NCBI RefSeq assembly: GCF_913777625.1
Contig: NZ_CAJYTI010000010.1
Coordinates: 111,095 to 175,094, forward strand
DNA from: an uncultured Sphingomonas sp.
GTDB taxonomy: Bacteria; Pseudomonadota; Alphaproteobacteria; Sphingomonadales; Sphingomonadaceae
DNA length: 64,000 bases
Direction: 5' to 3'
Shown here: positions 45,675-53,876 of the stretch, piece by piece
Layout: every line of letters begins with the position of its first letter
Numbering within the stretch: position 1 is the stretch's first letter
Position numbers and translations under genes: made by a program
The notes under the pieces: generated by a model
Database searches by the model: none
What the model saw: the letters and a program-made list of their open reading frames with translations, nothing else
What the model was told of the DNA's origin: nothing

Positions 45675-45938
45675 TTCATGCGCAGGTCATCTGTGATAAA
45701 TTTGCACCACGCCCGAATTTTCTGCCCGTCGCCGCCGCCCGGCCGCCGCCGTTTACCTGGGCGAAAGGCATCGGCTGCGTGCCTCGTTGGGCGCAATTGC
45801 GCGTCATTGCGCTGAAAATGATGCCAAGATGAATTCTCCGCGTCGTAGCGGCGGCGGTGAGTGTAACAGTCCTGCCAAATCGTCTGCCTAGGGCGCCCCG
45901 GAAGCAAACCAGACTCTGCCACTCGGGGAAAACTCTTC

Positions 45939-48551
45939 ATGCTCGATCGTTCGACCTTCCGCCTCACGCTGCTCGCGGGCGCCACGGCGCTGGCGCTGAC
46001 CGCCGCACCGGCCTTCGCGCAGACCCAGGCTCAGACCGACGACGCGGCGCAGGCTGCGGCCCAGCAGCCCGAGGGTCTCGCCGACATCGTCGTGACCGCG
46101 ACCCGCCGCGAAACCAACCTGCAGAAGACGCCGATCTCGATCAGCGTGCTCAACACCGAGGCGCTGCAGGATCGCCACGTGCTCAGCCTGTTCAACCTGG
46201 CCGACGGCACCATCCCGTCGCTGCGCATCGCGACCTTCGAAGCCCGCCAGTCGGCGCTGACGATCGGCATCCGCGGCATTGTCCCCTACGACCAGAACCA
46301 GACCGCGCGTGACGGCGGCGTCGGCGTCTATATCGACGGTGTCGCGCTGGGGAAGACGCAGGGCCTCAACGCCGCGCTGTTCGACATCGAGCGCATCGAA
46401 GTGCTGAAGGGTCCGCAGGGCACCCTGTTCGGCCGCAACACCGAAGGCGGCGCGCTGTCGCTGGTCTCGCGTGCGCCGAGCGGCGTGTTCGGCGGTCGCG
46501 TCAACGCGGGCGTGGGCAATTATGGCAGCCACAACGCCGACGTGCATCTCGACCTGCCGGCCTTCCATGACGTCTCGCTCAAGCTCGACGGCGTCTACCA
46601 GCACCAGGACCCGACCGTGAAGAATCCGCTCACGGGTTCGACCGGCTGGAACTACTACGACCGCAAGGGCGGCCGCATCGCGGCGCGCTGGAAGCCGACC
46701 AGCAGCTTCACCGCCGACTTCGCCTATGACTATGCGAAGGACGAGAACACCCCGCAGTACAGCCAGCTGGTCAACTACAACCCCAACAAGTACCCGGTCG
46801 GCACGTTCAACAACGGCGTGCTGCAGCTGAACGGCGTCAACTGCGGCGGCACGATCACGACCGCGCAGGCCGCTGCCGGTCGCCCGGTCTGCATCGCGCC
46901 GAAGGCCCCGCTGGTCGGCGTTCACCCGGATCGCCAGACAGTCGCCGATGTCGGCGTGCCGCAGCAGCCGAGCGTCGACATCACCCACGGCTTCTCGTCG
47001 AACCTGAAGTACACCGCCGCGCCGTGGCTGGAGCTGCGCTCGATTACCGCATGGCGCGGTGTCAGCACCGACCAGTGGGATAACTCGGGCGGGCCGCAGC
47101 GCAGCTCGTTCGCGCCGTTCGTGCCGAACACGGCGAACCCGACCGCGATCAACACCACCGGTACCTTCAGCCGCTACAGCCTGTCGTTCCTGCACCAGCA
47201 CCAGTTCAGCCAGGAATTCCAGGCGGTCGGCAGCGTGCCGGAGTTCGACTATGTCGTCGGCGCCTATTATTTCACCGAGCACGCCACGGAATATGCCGCG
47301 ACGCCGCTCAGCAACCAGTGGAACACCGACGGCACCGCCTACACTGTCCGCAGCCCCATCCCGGGCAATTCCAGCCCGATCACCGGTGCGAATTCGGGCT
47401 ATCAGCAGTATGATCCGTCGTGCAACAACACGCTGGCGACGACCGTGCCGCAGTTCGCCAACAGCTGCCAGTTCATCACCCGCGCCAGCCAGGCGACCGA
47501 CCACAACTACTCGCTGTTCGGCAACCTGACCTACACCCCGGCAGCGCTGGGCGATGTGGTGCACGTCACCCTCGGCGGCCGCTGGACCAAGGACAAGCGC
47601 CACGGCACGCTCTATGTGGTGAACAACCGCGCCGACCTGGCCATCGTGGGCACGGTGTCGCCGTTCGGCTTCAGCAACAGCGTCAGCCGCTTCGATCCGA
47701 TGATCAACGTCGCGTTCGACGCGACGCAGGACATCCATCTCTACGCCAAGTACGCGACCGGCTTCCGCGCCGGCGGTGCGAACGGCCGTTCGCTGCAGTT
47801 CAACGCCTTCGGTCCGGAAGCGGTCAAGTCGTATGAAGTCGGCGCGAAGATGGACTTCTGGAACCACAAGGCGCGCCTGAACCTGGCGGGCTACATCATG
47901 GATCGCTCGAACACCCAGTTCGACTTCGACTATTTCGACACCAACGGCCAGAGCCCGACCAACGGCAGCCACATCGAGCAGACCACCAATGCCGGCCAGA
48001 GCAAGATCCGCGGCATCGAGGCGGATCTGACCGTGGCCCCGGTGCAGGGCCTGACGCTGAACGCGTCCTACGCCTACACCTACTGGCGTGCGCCGTCGGC
48101 GGTGAACCCGCTGACCCCGGGTGCCCCGGCGCAGCAGCTGTACATCGTCTACACGCCGAAGAATGCGGCGTCGGGCTCGATCGACTATGCGGTGCCGATC
48201 GGCGGCGACGATGCCAGCATCCGCTTCCACCTGGACGGCAACTATTCGAGCAGCCAGTACAGCTTCCAGCTCGAGCCGACCAAGACCGACGCCAGCTTCG
48301 TGATGAACGGCCGCATCTCGCTCGCCGACATCCGCGTGTCGGAGAACAACAAGGTCACCTTCTCGATCTGGGCACGCAACCTGCTCGACACGACCTACAT
48401 CTATCGCCGTTCGTCGGCCAACTCGTCGCCGGTGCTCAACTATGGTGCCAACGGCCAGCTGGTGTCGACCAGCTACGGCGGCATCCTGGGCGACTATGCC
48501 AACTTCAACCCGCCCCGCACCTGGGGCGTCGAAGCCAGCGTCAAGTTCTGA
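45939..48551 (+). CDS. TonB-dependent receptor
   Basis: 870 residues with a signal peptide ending AFAQTQ. The plug has DIVVTATRRETNLQKTPISISV, IGIRGIVPYDQNQTARDGGVGVYIDGV and RIEVLKGPQGTLFGRNTEGGALSLVS, typical of the large alphaproteobacterial receptor group with the GPQGTLFGRN motif. The barrel ends PRTWGVEASVKF. No transport genes are adjacent, but the xylan locus starts 1.9 kb downstream, so a plant-glycan or aromatic ligand is possible. A dense set of palindromes lies upstream. Confidence 0.9.
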   Translation: MLDRSTFRLTLLAGATALALTAAPAFAQTQAQTDDAAQAAAQQPEGLADIVVTATRRETNLQKTPISISVLNTEALQDRHVLSLFNLADGTIPSLRIATFEARQSALTIGIRGIVPYDQNQTARDGGVGVYIDGVALGKTQGLNAALFDIERIEVLKGPQGTLFGRNTEGGALSLVSRAPSGVFGGRVNAGVGNYGSHNADVHLDLPAFHDVSLKLDGVYQHQDPTVKNPLTGSTGWNYYDRKGGRIAARWKPTSSFTADFAYDYAKDENTPQYSQLVNYNPNKYPVGTFNNGVLQLNGVNCGGTITTAQAAAGRPVCIAPKAPLVGVHPDRQTVADVGVPQQPSVDITHGFSSNLKYTAAPWLELRSITAWRGVSTDQWDNSGGPQRSSFAPFVPNTANPTAINTTGTFSRYSLSFLHQHQFSQEFQAVGSVPEFDYVVGAYYFTEHATEYAATPLSNQWNTDGTAYTVRSPIPGNSSPITGANSGYQQYDPSCNNTLATTVPQFANSCQFITRASQATDHNYSLFGNLTYTPAALGDVVHVTLGGRWTKDKRHGTLYVVNNRADLAIVGTVSPFGFSNSVSRFDPMINVAFDATQDIHLYAKYATGFRAGGANGRSLQFNAFGPEAVKSYEVGAKMDFWNHKARLNLAGYIMDRSNTQFDFDYFDTNGQSPTNGSHIEQTTNAGQSKIRGIEADLTVAPVQGLTLNASYAYTYWRAPSAVNPLTPGAPAQQLYIVYTPKNAASGSIDYAVPIGGDDASIRFHLDGNYSSSQYSFQLEPTKTDASFVMNGRISLADIRVSENNKVTFSIWARNLLDTTYIYRRSSANSSPVLNYGANGQLVSTSYGGILGDYANFNPPRTWGVEASVKF

Positions 48552-48975
48552 TCCTGCCCCGTCGCTGCGGCGACGGGCCTTTCTTCGGCACGGTCCGGGT
48601 GGAACCTTCCGCCCGGGCCGTTCTGCGTTCGGCACGCCCCGCCCAGGTGCACTGCGCGATGGGCGTGAGGCACGGGGCCGCCCCCTCGGGCCGCGCGTCG
48701 CCCCCGGATGTACGCCTGGCGGGGGCGGGGCATCGCCCGCAGCGGGAACGCGGCGCCGAACCCGCAAACCCGGGCAGGAACACATTTCCACAATCGTCTG
48801 TTATATTTCTGTGGCGACGTCTCGCCGTCGGCCCTACTGGATTCCCGCTACGGGTATGTCCGTACAAGCTTTTCAACTCTGCATAGGTATGATTTGCTAT
48901 ATTGATCCAGATCTATGAATTTCCTATATTTTTCAGTCCGCAACGGGTTGCGCGCCCAACGATAGAGTCATAGCC
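48552..48975. other. 424-base gap between receptor and ArsR-type gene
   Basis: No convincing gene. The left part begins with a terminator (48558-48577). The middle (about 48600-48780) is very GC-rich with short direct and inverted repeats. The last 170 bases turn AT-rich (ATTTGCTATATTGATCC, TTCCTATATTTTTC) and probably contain the promoter of the ArsR-type gene. Short open frames here lack protein-like composition. Confidence 0.55.
48558..48586 (+). terminator. Intrinsic terminator of the TonB receptor gene
   Basis: CCCGTCGC, loop TGCG, GCGACGGG, then CCTTTCTT, 6 bases after the stop codon. Confidence 0.75.
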
Positions 48976-49323
48976 ATGGTCGCCGTGAAGAACGATATGC
49001 TCGACGTTATCGACCACGCGTCGCAATTTTTGAAGGCGCTGTCCGGTCGTAGCCGCCTCCTTCTGCTCTGCCATCTCGCCGATGGCGAGAAGTCGGTGGG
49101 AGAACTCGCTCGACTCACCGGCGCGCGCGACACGGCAGTGTCTCAACAGCTTGCGTTGCTGCGGCGCGAGGGCATGGTCTCGGCCCGGCGTGCCGGGCAG
49201 ATGATCTTCTACTCGCTGGCCAGCCCGGAAGCCCGGCGCATGCTGGAGGCGCTCAACGATCTGTTCTGCGCCAAGGACGGCACCGGCCCGCTGCTGCTGG
49301 CGGAGCAGACCGAACGGGCCTGA
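48976..49323 (+). CDS. ArsR-family winged-helix transcriptional regulator
   Basis: 115 residues. The helix-turn-helix core reads LKALSGRSRLLLLCHLADGEKSVGELARLTGARDTAVSQQLALLRREGMVSARRAGQMIFYSL, with the usual ArsR spacing. One cysteine lies in helix 3 (LLLCHLA) and one near the end (LFCAKD); these are not the classical arsenic or cadmium box, but two-cysteine sensors of the BigR/SqrR type exist, so a redox or sulfide signal is conceivable. The target is unknown. A symmetrical hairpin (49311-49332) lies over the stop codon, between it and the convergent next gene. Confidence 0.82.
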   Translation: MVAVKNDMLDVIDHASQFLKALSGRSRLLLLCHLADGEKSVGELARLTGARDTAVSQQLALLRREGMVSARRAGQMIFYSLASPEARRMLEALNDLFCAKDGTGPLLLAEQTERA

Positions 49324-49341
49324 TCCCGTTCGGCCCGCGAT

Positions 49342-50349
49342 CTAGCGGCGGGGGCGTTCGACCGCGGTGCGTGCGGCCGGCAGGATCTGGTCCATCGCCC
49401 GATTGGCACGCATGCGATGCCATCCGAACAGATCGCCCACCGGCCGGCGCGACTGATCGCGCGCCACCTCGACCGTCGCGTCCGATGCGTCGCCGACGCG
49501 GGCGGCGATCCGCGCGATCCGATCGCGATCCGGCGCTTCCAGCCAGATGCCGGTGAACGCCACGCGCGCCTGCTGCGCCAGCGCCTCGGCCACCTCCCGT
49601 TCGCTGCGGTTGAGGAACCCCCCGTCCAGGATCACGGTCGAGCCGCAGGCAAGGTGATCGTCGGCGGATTCGAACATCGCCTCATAGGTCTCGGCATCAC
49701 TGCGGCGGGTATAGTGCGACGGCGGCAGCCGCGTCTCGGGCGGCACGCCGGCCAGCCGCTTGCGGAACACGTCGGAGCGGAGGACGCGCGCACCCGGCTT
49801 GCGCCCGTACAGGCCGCCCAGCAGCCGCGCCAGGCTGGACTTGCCGGTACCCGACAGCCCGCCGACGACAATCAGCTGCGGGGCCGAAGGCTGCAGCAGC
49901 CCCTCCGCCGCGGCCGGATCGGCGCTGTGGAGCGACAGCATCAGCGGCAGCAACGCCCAGCCGCTCGCCCCCTGCGGGGAAAGATCGAGATAGCGGTTGG
50001 CCAGCAGATTGGCCTCGAGCGCGCGGCCCTGGCCGAGCAATTCGGCAAGCGGACGGGCGAGATCGAACAACACGTCGGCCGGGGCACCGTCGTCGAGCAG
50101 GCGGACGCGGCCGGCGCGGGCGCGGCGTTCGATGTCGGTGCCCTGCAGGGCGATCAGGCTGCGCTGGCCGCCGGTGCGGGCCAGTTCCATCAGCCGCTGG
50201 CGAAAGGCGGCACCGGCGGGGGTGGCGGTCGCCTTGGCGTGGCGGCGGACCAGCGCTTCCACCTGGGCGTGCAGCGCCGCCATGTCGATGCCGTCTGGGA
50301 CATTGCCGTCCCCGCCCGAACCTTCTCGCCTCGCGGCTGCTGCCGCCAT
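49342..50349 (-). CDS. P-loop kinase-like ATPase with N-terminal extension
   Basis: 335 residues. The C-terminal half is an AAA_33/gluconate-kinase-like P-loop domain: VVGGLSGTGKSSLARLLGGL, RSDVFRKRLAGVPPETRLP, and STVILDGGFLNRSEREVAEAL. It resembles the ATPase half of proteins annotated as bifunctional aminoglycoside phosphotransferase/ATP-binding protein. The N-terminal 150 residues (RVRLLDDGAPADVLFDLARPLAELL, LLANRYLDLSP) look like the end of the phosphotransferase-type half, so this may be a shortened version lacking the phosphotransferase active site. Substrate unknown; a small-molecule or sugar kinase is possible. Confidence 0.7.
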   Translation of the reverse strand: MAAAAARREGSGGDGNVPDGIDMAALHAQVEALVRRHAKATATPAGAAFRQRLMELARTGGQRSLIALQGTDIERRARAGRVRLLDDGAPADVLFDLARPLAELLGQGRALEANLLANRYLDLSPQGASGWALLPLMLSLHSADPAAAEGLLQPSAPQLIVVGGLSGTGKSSLARLLGGLYGRKPGARVLRSDVFRKRLAGVPPETRLPPSHYTRRSDAETYEAMFESADDHLACGSTVILDGGFLNRSEREVAEALAQQARVAFTGIWLEAPDRDRIARIAARVGDASDATVEVARDQSRRPVGDLFGWHRMRANRAMDQILPAARTAVERPRR

Positions 50350-50434
50350 CGCCTTGCTCCCTGGAGGTCCCCGCCGGTCCTGTGACCCACGACTCTCCTA
50401 TATCAGGCAAATCTGAACGGGAGCGTACCGAACC

Positions 50435-51592
50435 TCAGCTTCGTTTCGCCGTCGCGATCAATTTGCGCGCCACCATATCGCGCAGCGGCGTCGGGCGGAA
50501 GTCGCCGTCATAGGCCGTCACGCTCGGCTTCTTGCCGTCCTTGCGCGGCTTGAAGCCGTTGAGCCAGCTATATTTGTCGCACATGCCCCAGAACAGCAGG
50601 TCGCGCAGCTGCGGATAGCCGAACATTACGTCGAGATAGGCGCCGGCATAGTCGGCCACCTGGCGCTGGCGGACGGCGAGGTCGCCCGGCAGATGCTGGT
50701 CGGCGACGTCGAATTCGGTGATCAGCAGCTGATAGCCCATGCCCGTCACCGCATCGAGAAAGGCGCGCCACGGCTTTTCCTGCCGCGCCGCGAGCACGCC
50801 GGCAGGGGCGTCGCGGACCGGCTCGATGTGCGACTGCACGCCCAGCGCGTCGACCGGCACGCCGCGCCTGCGAAAGCCTTCGAGCAGGCGGAGCACGCCG
50901 TTCCGGTGCGCCTCGTTGCCCGGCTCCCAGCTCATATAGTCGTTATAGACCAGCTGGGCCTTGGGCGCCGCGGCGCGGGCGGTGCGATAGGCATGGTCGA
51001 GCATCGCCTCGGTGCCGCCGAATGCGCGGGAGAGGTTGGTTTCGCGCAGCGCCCCGGTCTTCTCGTCGACCGTCTCGTTGACCACGTCATAGCTGTGGAT
51101 GCGTGCCCCATAGCGGTGGCAGATCGTCTCGATATGGGTGGTGAGCAGCCGTTCGGCGGCGCGGGCGGGGGTGGCCCCGAAATCCTGCTCGACCAGCCAG
51201 CGCGGGAAATACTGGGTCTTGTGCCACAGCAGGGTGTGGCCGCGCATCGCCATGCGGTGCGTCTCCGCCCAGCCGAGCATCGCGTCGAAGTGCGTGAAGT
51301 CGAACCGGTCGGGGGCGGGGCGGGTGGCCTGCCACTTGAGCTGGTTTTCCGGCACCAGCAGCCCGCAGTCGCGCTGGAGCAAGGCGGCATAGCGCGGGTT
51401 GGCGAAGCTGCCGGCATCGGCGCCCGGCGGGCTCCAGCCCAGCGCCGAGCCGATTCGCATGGCTTTCTCGCTCGCCAGGATGTTGAGGCCGGGGGCCGAA
51501 CTGGTCGCGCGTGCGGCCATGGGCAGGGCGGCGGCGGTGACGGCGCCCGCAAGCAGCGCGCGGCGATCGAGACGGGGGGTGTCGAGCGGCAT
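50435..51592 (-). CDS. Endo-1,4-beta-xylanase, glycoside hydrolase family 10
   Basis: 385 residues from MPLDTPRLDRRALLAG; residues 9-29 form a signal with an RR pair, so export by Tat or Sec. The GH10 barrel starts about residue 43. ENQLKW, LLWHKTQYF, the acid/base E173 in DVVNETVDE, HIEPVRD-region and nucleophile E293 in LLITEFDV are all intact, followed by LLFWGMCDKYSW. It cleaves the xylan backbone. It is divergent to the GH67 alpha-glucuronidase with a LacI-type operator between them. Confidence 0.93.
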   Translation of the reverse strand: MPLDTPRLDRRALLAGAVTAAALPMAARATSSAPGLNILASEKAMRIGSALGWSPPGADAGSFANPRYAALLQRDCGLLVPENQLKWQATRPAPDRFDFTHFDAMLGWAETHRMAMRGHTLLWHKTQYFPRWLVEQDFGATPARAAERLLTTHIETICHRYGARIHSYDVVNETVDEKTGALRETNLSRAFGGTEAMLDHAYRTARAAAPKAQLVYNDYMSWEPGNEAHRNGVLRLLEGFRRRGVPVDALGVQSHIEPVRDAPAGVLAARQEKPWRAFLDAVTGMGYQLLITEFDVADQHLPGDLAVRQRQVADYAGAYLDVMFGYPQLRDLLFWGMCDKYSWLNGFKPRKDGKKPSVTAYDGDFRPTPLRDMVARKLIATAKRS

Positions 51593-51635
51593 CGGGTCTT
51601 CCTCTCCTGCGCCCCTGTTCCGGGGCTTATCGGCT

Positions 51636-51649
51636 TGGTAGCGATACCA
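51636..51649. promoter_or_regulatory. LacI-type operator between GH10 and GH67 genes
   Basis: TGGTAGCGATACCA is a near-perfect 14-bp palindrome with a central CG, 44 bases from the GH10 start and 60 from the GH67 start. The same core occurs upstream of the GH3/lacI pair and of the sugar porter, which supports control by the LacI protein encoded at 59669. Confidence 0.65.
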
Positions 51650-51708
51650 TGATCGGGCTGCTACAGGCTTGTCAACGAACGCGAACCATCGCGAAGGGAG
51701 AGGGCGCC

Positions 51709-53865
51709 GTGCGGCAGGCAATTCGGGCATTATGGTGGATCTGGGCGGCGCTCGTCTGCGCGGGTCAGGCGCATGCCGAAACCGGCTACGACCTTTGGCT
51801 GCGCTACGCGCCGCTCGATGCCGCAAGCGTCCGGCGGGTGGCGCCGCACCTGCGCTATGTGGTGGCGGATACCGGCCGGCCGAGCATCCGCGCGGCGGTG
51901 GACGAGCTGGATCGCGGGCTGGCCGGGCTGATCGGGTCGGCGCCCGCGCATGCGACGGCGATGCAGGGCGAGGGCGGCATCGTCCTCGCCACGGCCGGTT
52001 CGCCGCTGCTCAAGGGGCTAGCCCTGCCGCTCGATTCGCTCGGCCGCGAAGGCTTCCTGATCCGCTCGGCAACGATCGGCGGGGCACGGGTGACGCTGAT
52101 CGCCGCGAACAGCGATGTCGGGCTGCTCTACGGCAGCTTCCGCCTGCTCAAGCTGCTCCAGCTGCGCGCGCCCATCGACACGCTGGACCTGCGCGACGCG
52201 CCCAGGCTGCAGCTGCGCGCGCTCGACCATTGGGACAATCTCGATCGCTATGTCGAGCGCGGCTATGCCGGCCAGTCGCTGTGGGACTGGCAGAAGCTGC
52301 CCGGCTACAAGGACCCGCGCTACACCGACTATGCCCGCGCCAATGCCTCGATCGGCATCAACGCGGTGGTGCCGAACAACGTCAACGCCAATGCCGATAT
52401 CCTCACCGCGCCCTATCTCCGGAAGGTGAAGGCGCTGGCCGAGGTGTTCCGCCCCTATGGCATCCGCATCTACCTGACCGCGCGCTTCTCCGCCCCGATC
52501 GAGATCGGCGGGCTGAAGACGGCCGACCCGCTCGATCCGGCGGTGCGCGCCTGGTGGAAGGCCAAGGCGGACGAGATCTACGCGGTGATCCCCGATTTCG
52601 GCGGCTTTCTGGTCAAGGCAAATTCGGAAGGCCAGCCCGGCCCGTCCGACTACAAGCGCAGCCATGCCGAGGGCGCCAACATGCTTGCCGATGCGCTGGC
52701 CCCGCACGGCGGCGTGGTGATGTGGCGGGCCTTCGTCTATTCCGAGCATAACGACGCCGATCGCCACAAGCAGGCGAACGACGAGTTCGTGCCGCTCGAC
52801 GGCCAGTTCCGCGACAATGTCCTCCTCCAGGTGAAGAACGGCGCGATCGACTTCCAGCCGCGCGAGCCCTTCCACCCGCTGTTCGGCGCGATGCCCAGGA
52901 CGCCGCTGATGCTCGAGGTGCAGGTCACCAAGGAGTATCTCGGCTTCGCCACGCATCTCGCCTATCTGGGCACGATGTGGGAGGAGGTGCTGGAAAGCGA
53001 CACCTTCCGCCCGCGCGCGGGCAGCACCGTGGCGAAGGTGCTGGAAACGCCGGTCGCGCCCGGGGCGCTCACCGGCATGGCCGGCGTCGCCAATATCGGC
53101 AGCGACATCAACTGGAGCGGATCGCAGTTCGATCAGGCGAACTGGTATGCTTTTGGCCGGCTCGCCTGGGATCCGGACGCCAAGGCCGCCGACATCGCGC
53201 GCGACTGGGCGCGGCTGACCTGGAGCCCCGATCCGGCGGTGGTCGACCCGATCGTCGCGATGATGCTCGAATCGCGCGAGGCGGTGGTGAACTACATGAC
53301 CCCGCTCGGCCTCGGCCACGTCATGGCGACGGGACATCATTACGGTCCGGGGCCCTGGGTGTCGAACCTCGCCCGGCCCGAGTGGAACCCAACCTATTAT
53401 CACCGCGCCGACGCGAACGGCATCGGCTTCGATCGCACGCCGACCGGCACCAACGCGCTCGGCCAGTATGCGCCGGAGCTGGCGAAGCGCTGGGGCGACC
53501 TGGCGACGGTGCCGGACAGCCTGCTGCTCTGGTTCCACCACGTCCCCTGGGACCATCGTCTGCGGTCGGGCGAAACCCTGTGGGACAGCCTGGTCGCGCA
53601 TTATGACACGGGCATCGCCACGGTGGAGGACATGCAGCGCCGCTGGGCCGGGCTGGAGGGCAAGGTCGACGCCCGGCGCTGGGCCGAGGTGCGCGACTTC
53701 CTCGCCATCCAGCGCGAGGAAGCGCAGTGGTGGCGCGACGCCTCGATCGCCTATTGGCAGTCGCTGTCGCAGCGCCCGCTGCCCGCCGGGCATCTGGCTC
53801 CGCCGCACGCGCTCGACTATTATGAAGCGATCCGGACGCCGCACGCGCCCGGCAACGGCAAATAA
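51709..53865 (+). CDS. Alpha-glucuronidase, glycoside hydrolase family 67
   Basis: 718 residues from GTG, with GGGAG ahead. A signal peptide ends at AHAETGYDLW. ETGYDLWLRYAPL is the typical GH67 start. The catalytic barrel includes YGIRIYLTARFSAPIEIGGLKTADPLDP, PDFGGFLVKANSEGQPGPSDYKRSHAEGANML, and NWYAFGRLAWDP. The enzyme releases 4-O-methyl-glucuronic acid from the ends of xylo-oligosaccharides made by GH10 xylanase. It lies 11 bases before the GH9 gene and is probably co-transcribed with it. Confidence 0.93.
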   Translation: MRQAIRALWWIWAALVCAGQAHAETGYDLWLRYAPLDAASVRRVAPHLRYVVADTGRPSIRAAVDELDRGLAGLIGSAPAHATAMQGEGGIVLATAGSPLLKGLALPLDSLGREGFLIRSATIGGARVTLIAANSDVGLLYGSFRLLKLLQLRAPIDTLDLRDAPRLQLRALDHWDNLDRYVERGYAGQSLWDWQKLPGYKDPRYTDYARANASIGINAVVPNNVNANADILTAPYLRKVKALAEVFRPYGIRIYLTARFSAPIEIGGLKTADPLDPAVRAWWKAKADEIYAVIPDFGGFLVKANSEGQPGPSDYKRSHAEGANMLADALAPHGGVVMWRAFVYSEHNDADRHKQANDEFVPLDGQFRDNVLLQVKNGAIDFQPREPFHPLFGAMPRTPLMLEVQVTKEYLGFATHLAYLGTMWEEVLESDTFRPRAGSTVAKVLETPVAPGALTGMAGVANIGSDINWSGSQFDQANWYAFGRLAWDPDAKAADIARDWARLTWSPDPAVVDPIVAMMLESREAVVNYMTPLGLGHVMATGHHYGPGPWVSNLARPEWNPTYYHRADANGIGFDRTPTGTNALGQYAPELAKRWGDLATVPDSLLLWFHHVPWDHRLRSGETLWDSLVAHYDTGIATVEDMQRRWAGLEGKVDARRWAEVRDFLAIQREEAQWWRDASIAYWQSLSQRPLPAGHLAPPHALDYYEAIRTPHAPGNGK

Positions 53866-53876
53866 AGGGGAGCGGG

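Larger units (their letters stand above)
45575..45938. other. 364-base gap: terminator, then operator-like repeats ahead of a TonB receptor
   Basis: No gene seen. At 45612-45643 a long GC stem (CCGCCCGCC with GGCGGGCGG) followed by TTTCGTGTT probably terminates the fusion gene. At 45656-45674 TTGCACCA-AAA-TGGTGCAA is a perfect inverted repeat, with a third TTGCACCA at 45702-45709. At 45791-45802 GCGCAATTGCGC is a perfect palindrome, followed closely by CATTGCGC. These are likely control sites for the receptor gene at 45939. Confidence 0.6.

Noticed and set aside
42134..45985. Open reading frame of more than 1200 codons antisense to the GH18-deacetylase-GT2 gene
   Set aside because: It is rich in His/Arg/Gln/Asp runs without any recognisable domain and mirrors the codon bias of the real gene. 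Similar long antisense frames occur opposite cydA-cydB (23282-25729), the receptor at 45939-48551 and the GH3 gene, so this is a GC effect.
48599..48905. Short plus-strand frames in the receptor-ArsR gap
   Set aside because: They span a repeat-rich GC segment and an AT-rich promoter-like part, have no ribosome binding site and no protein-like composition.
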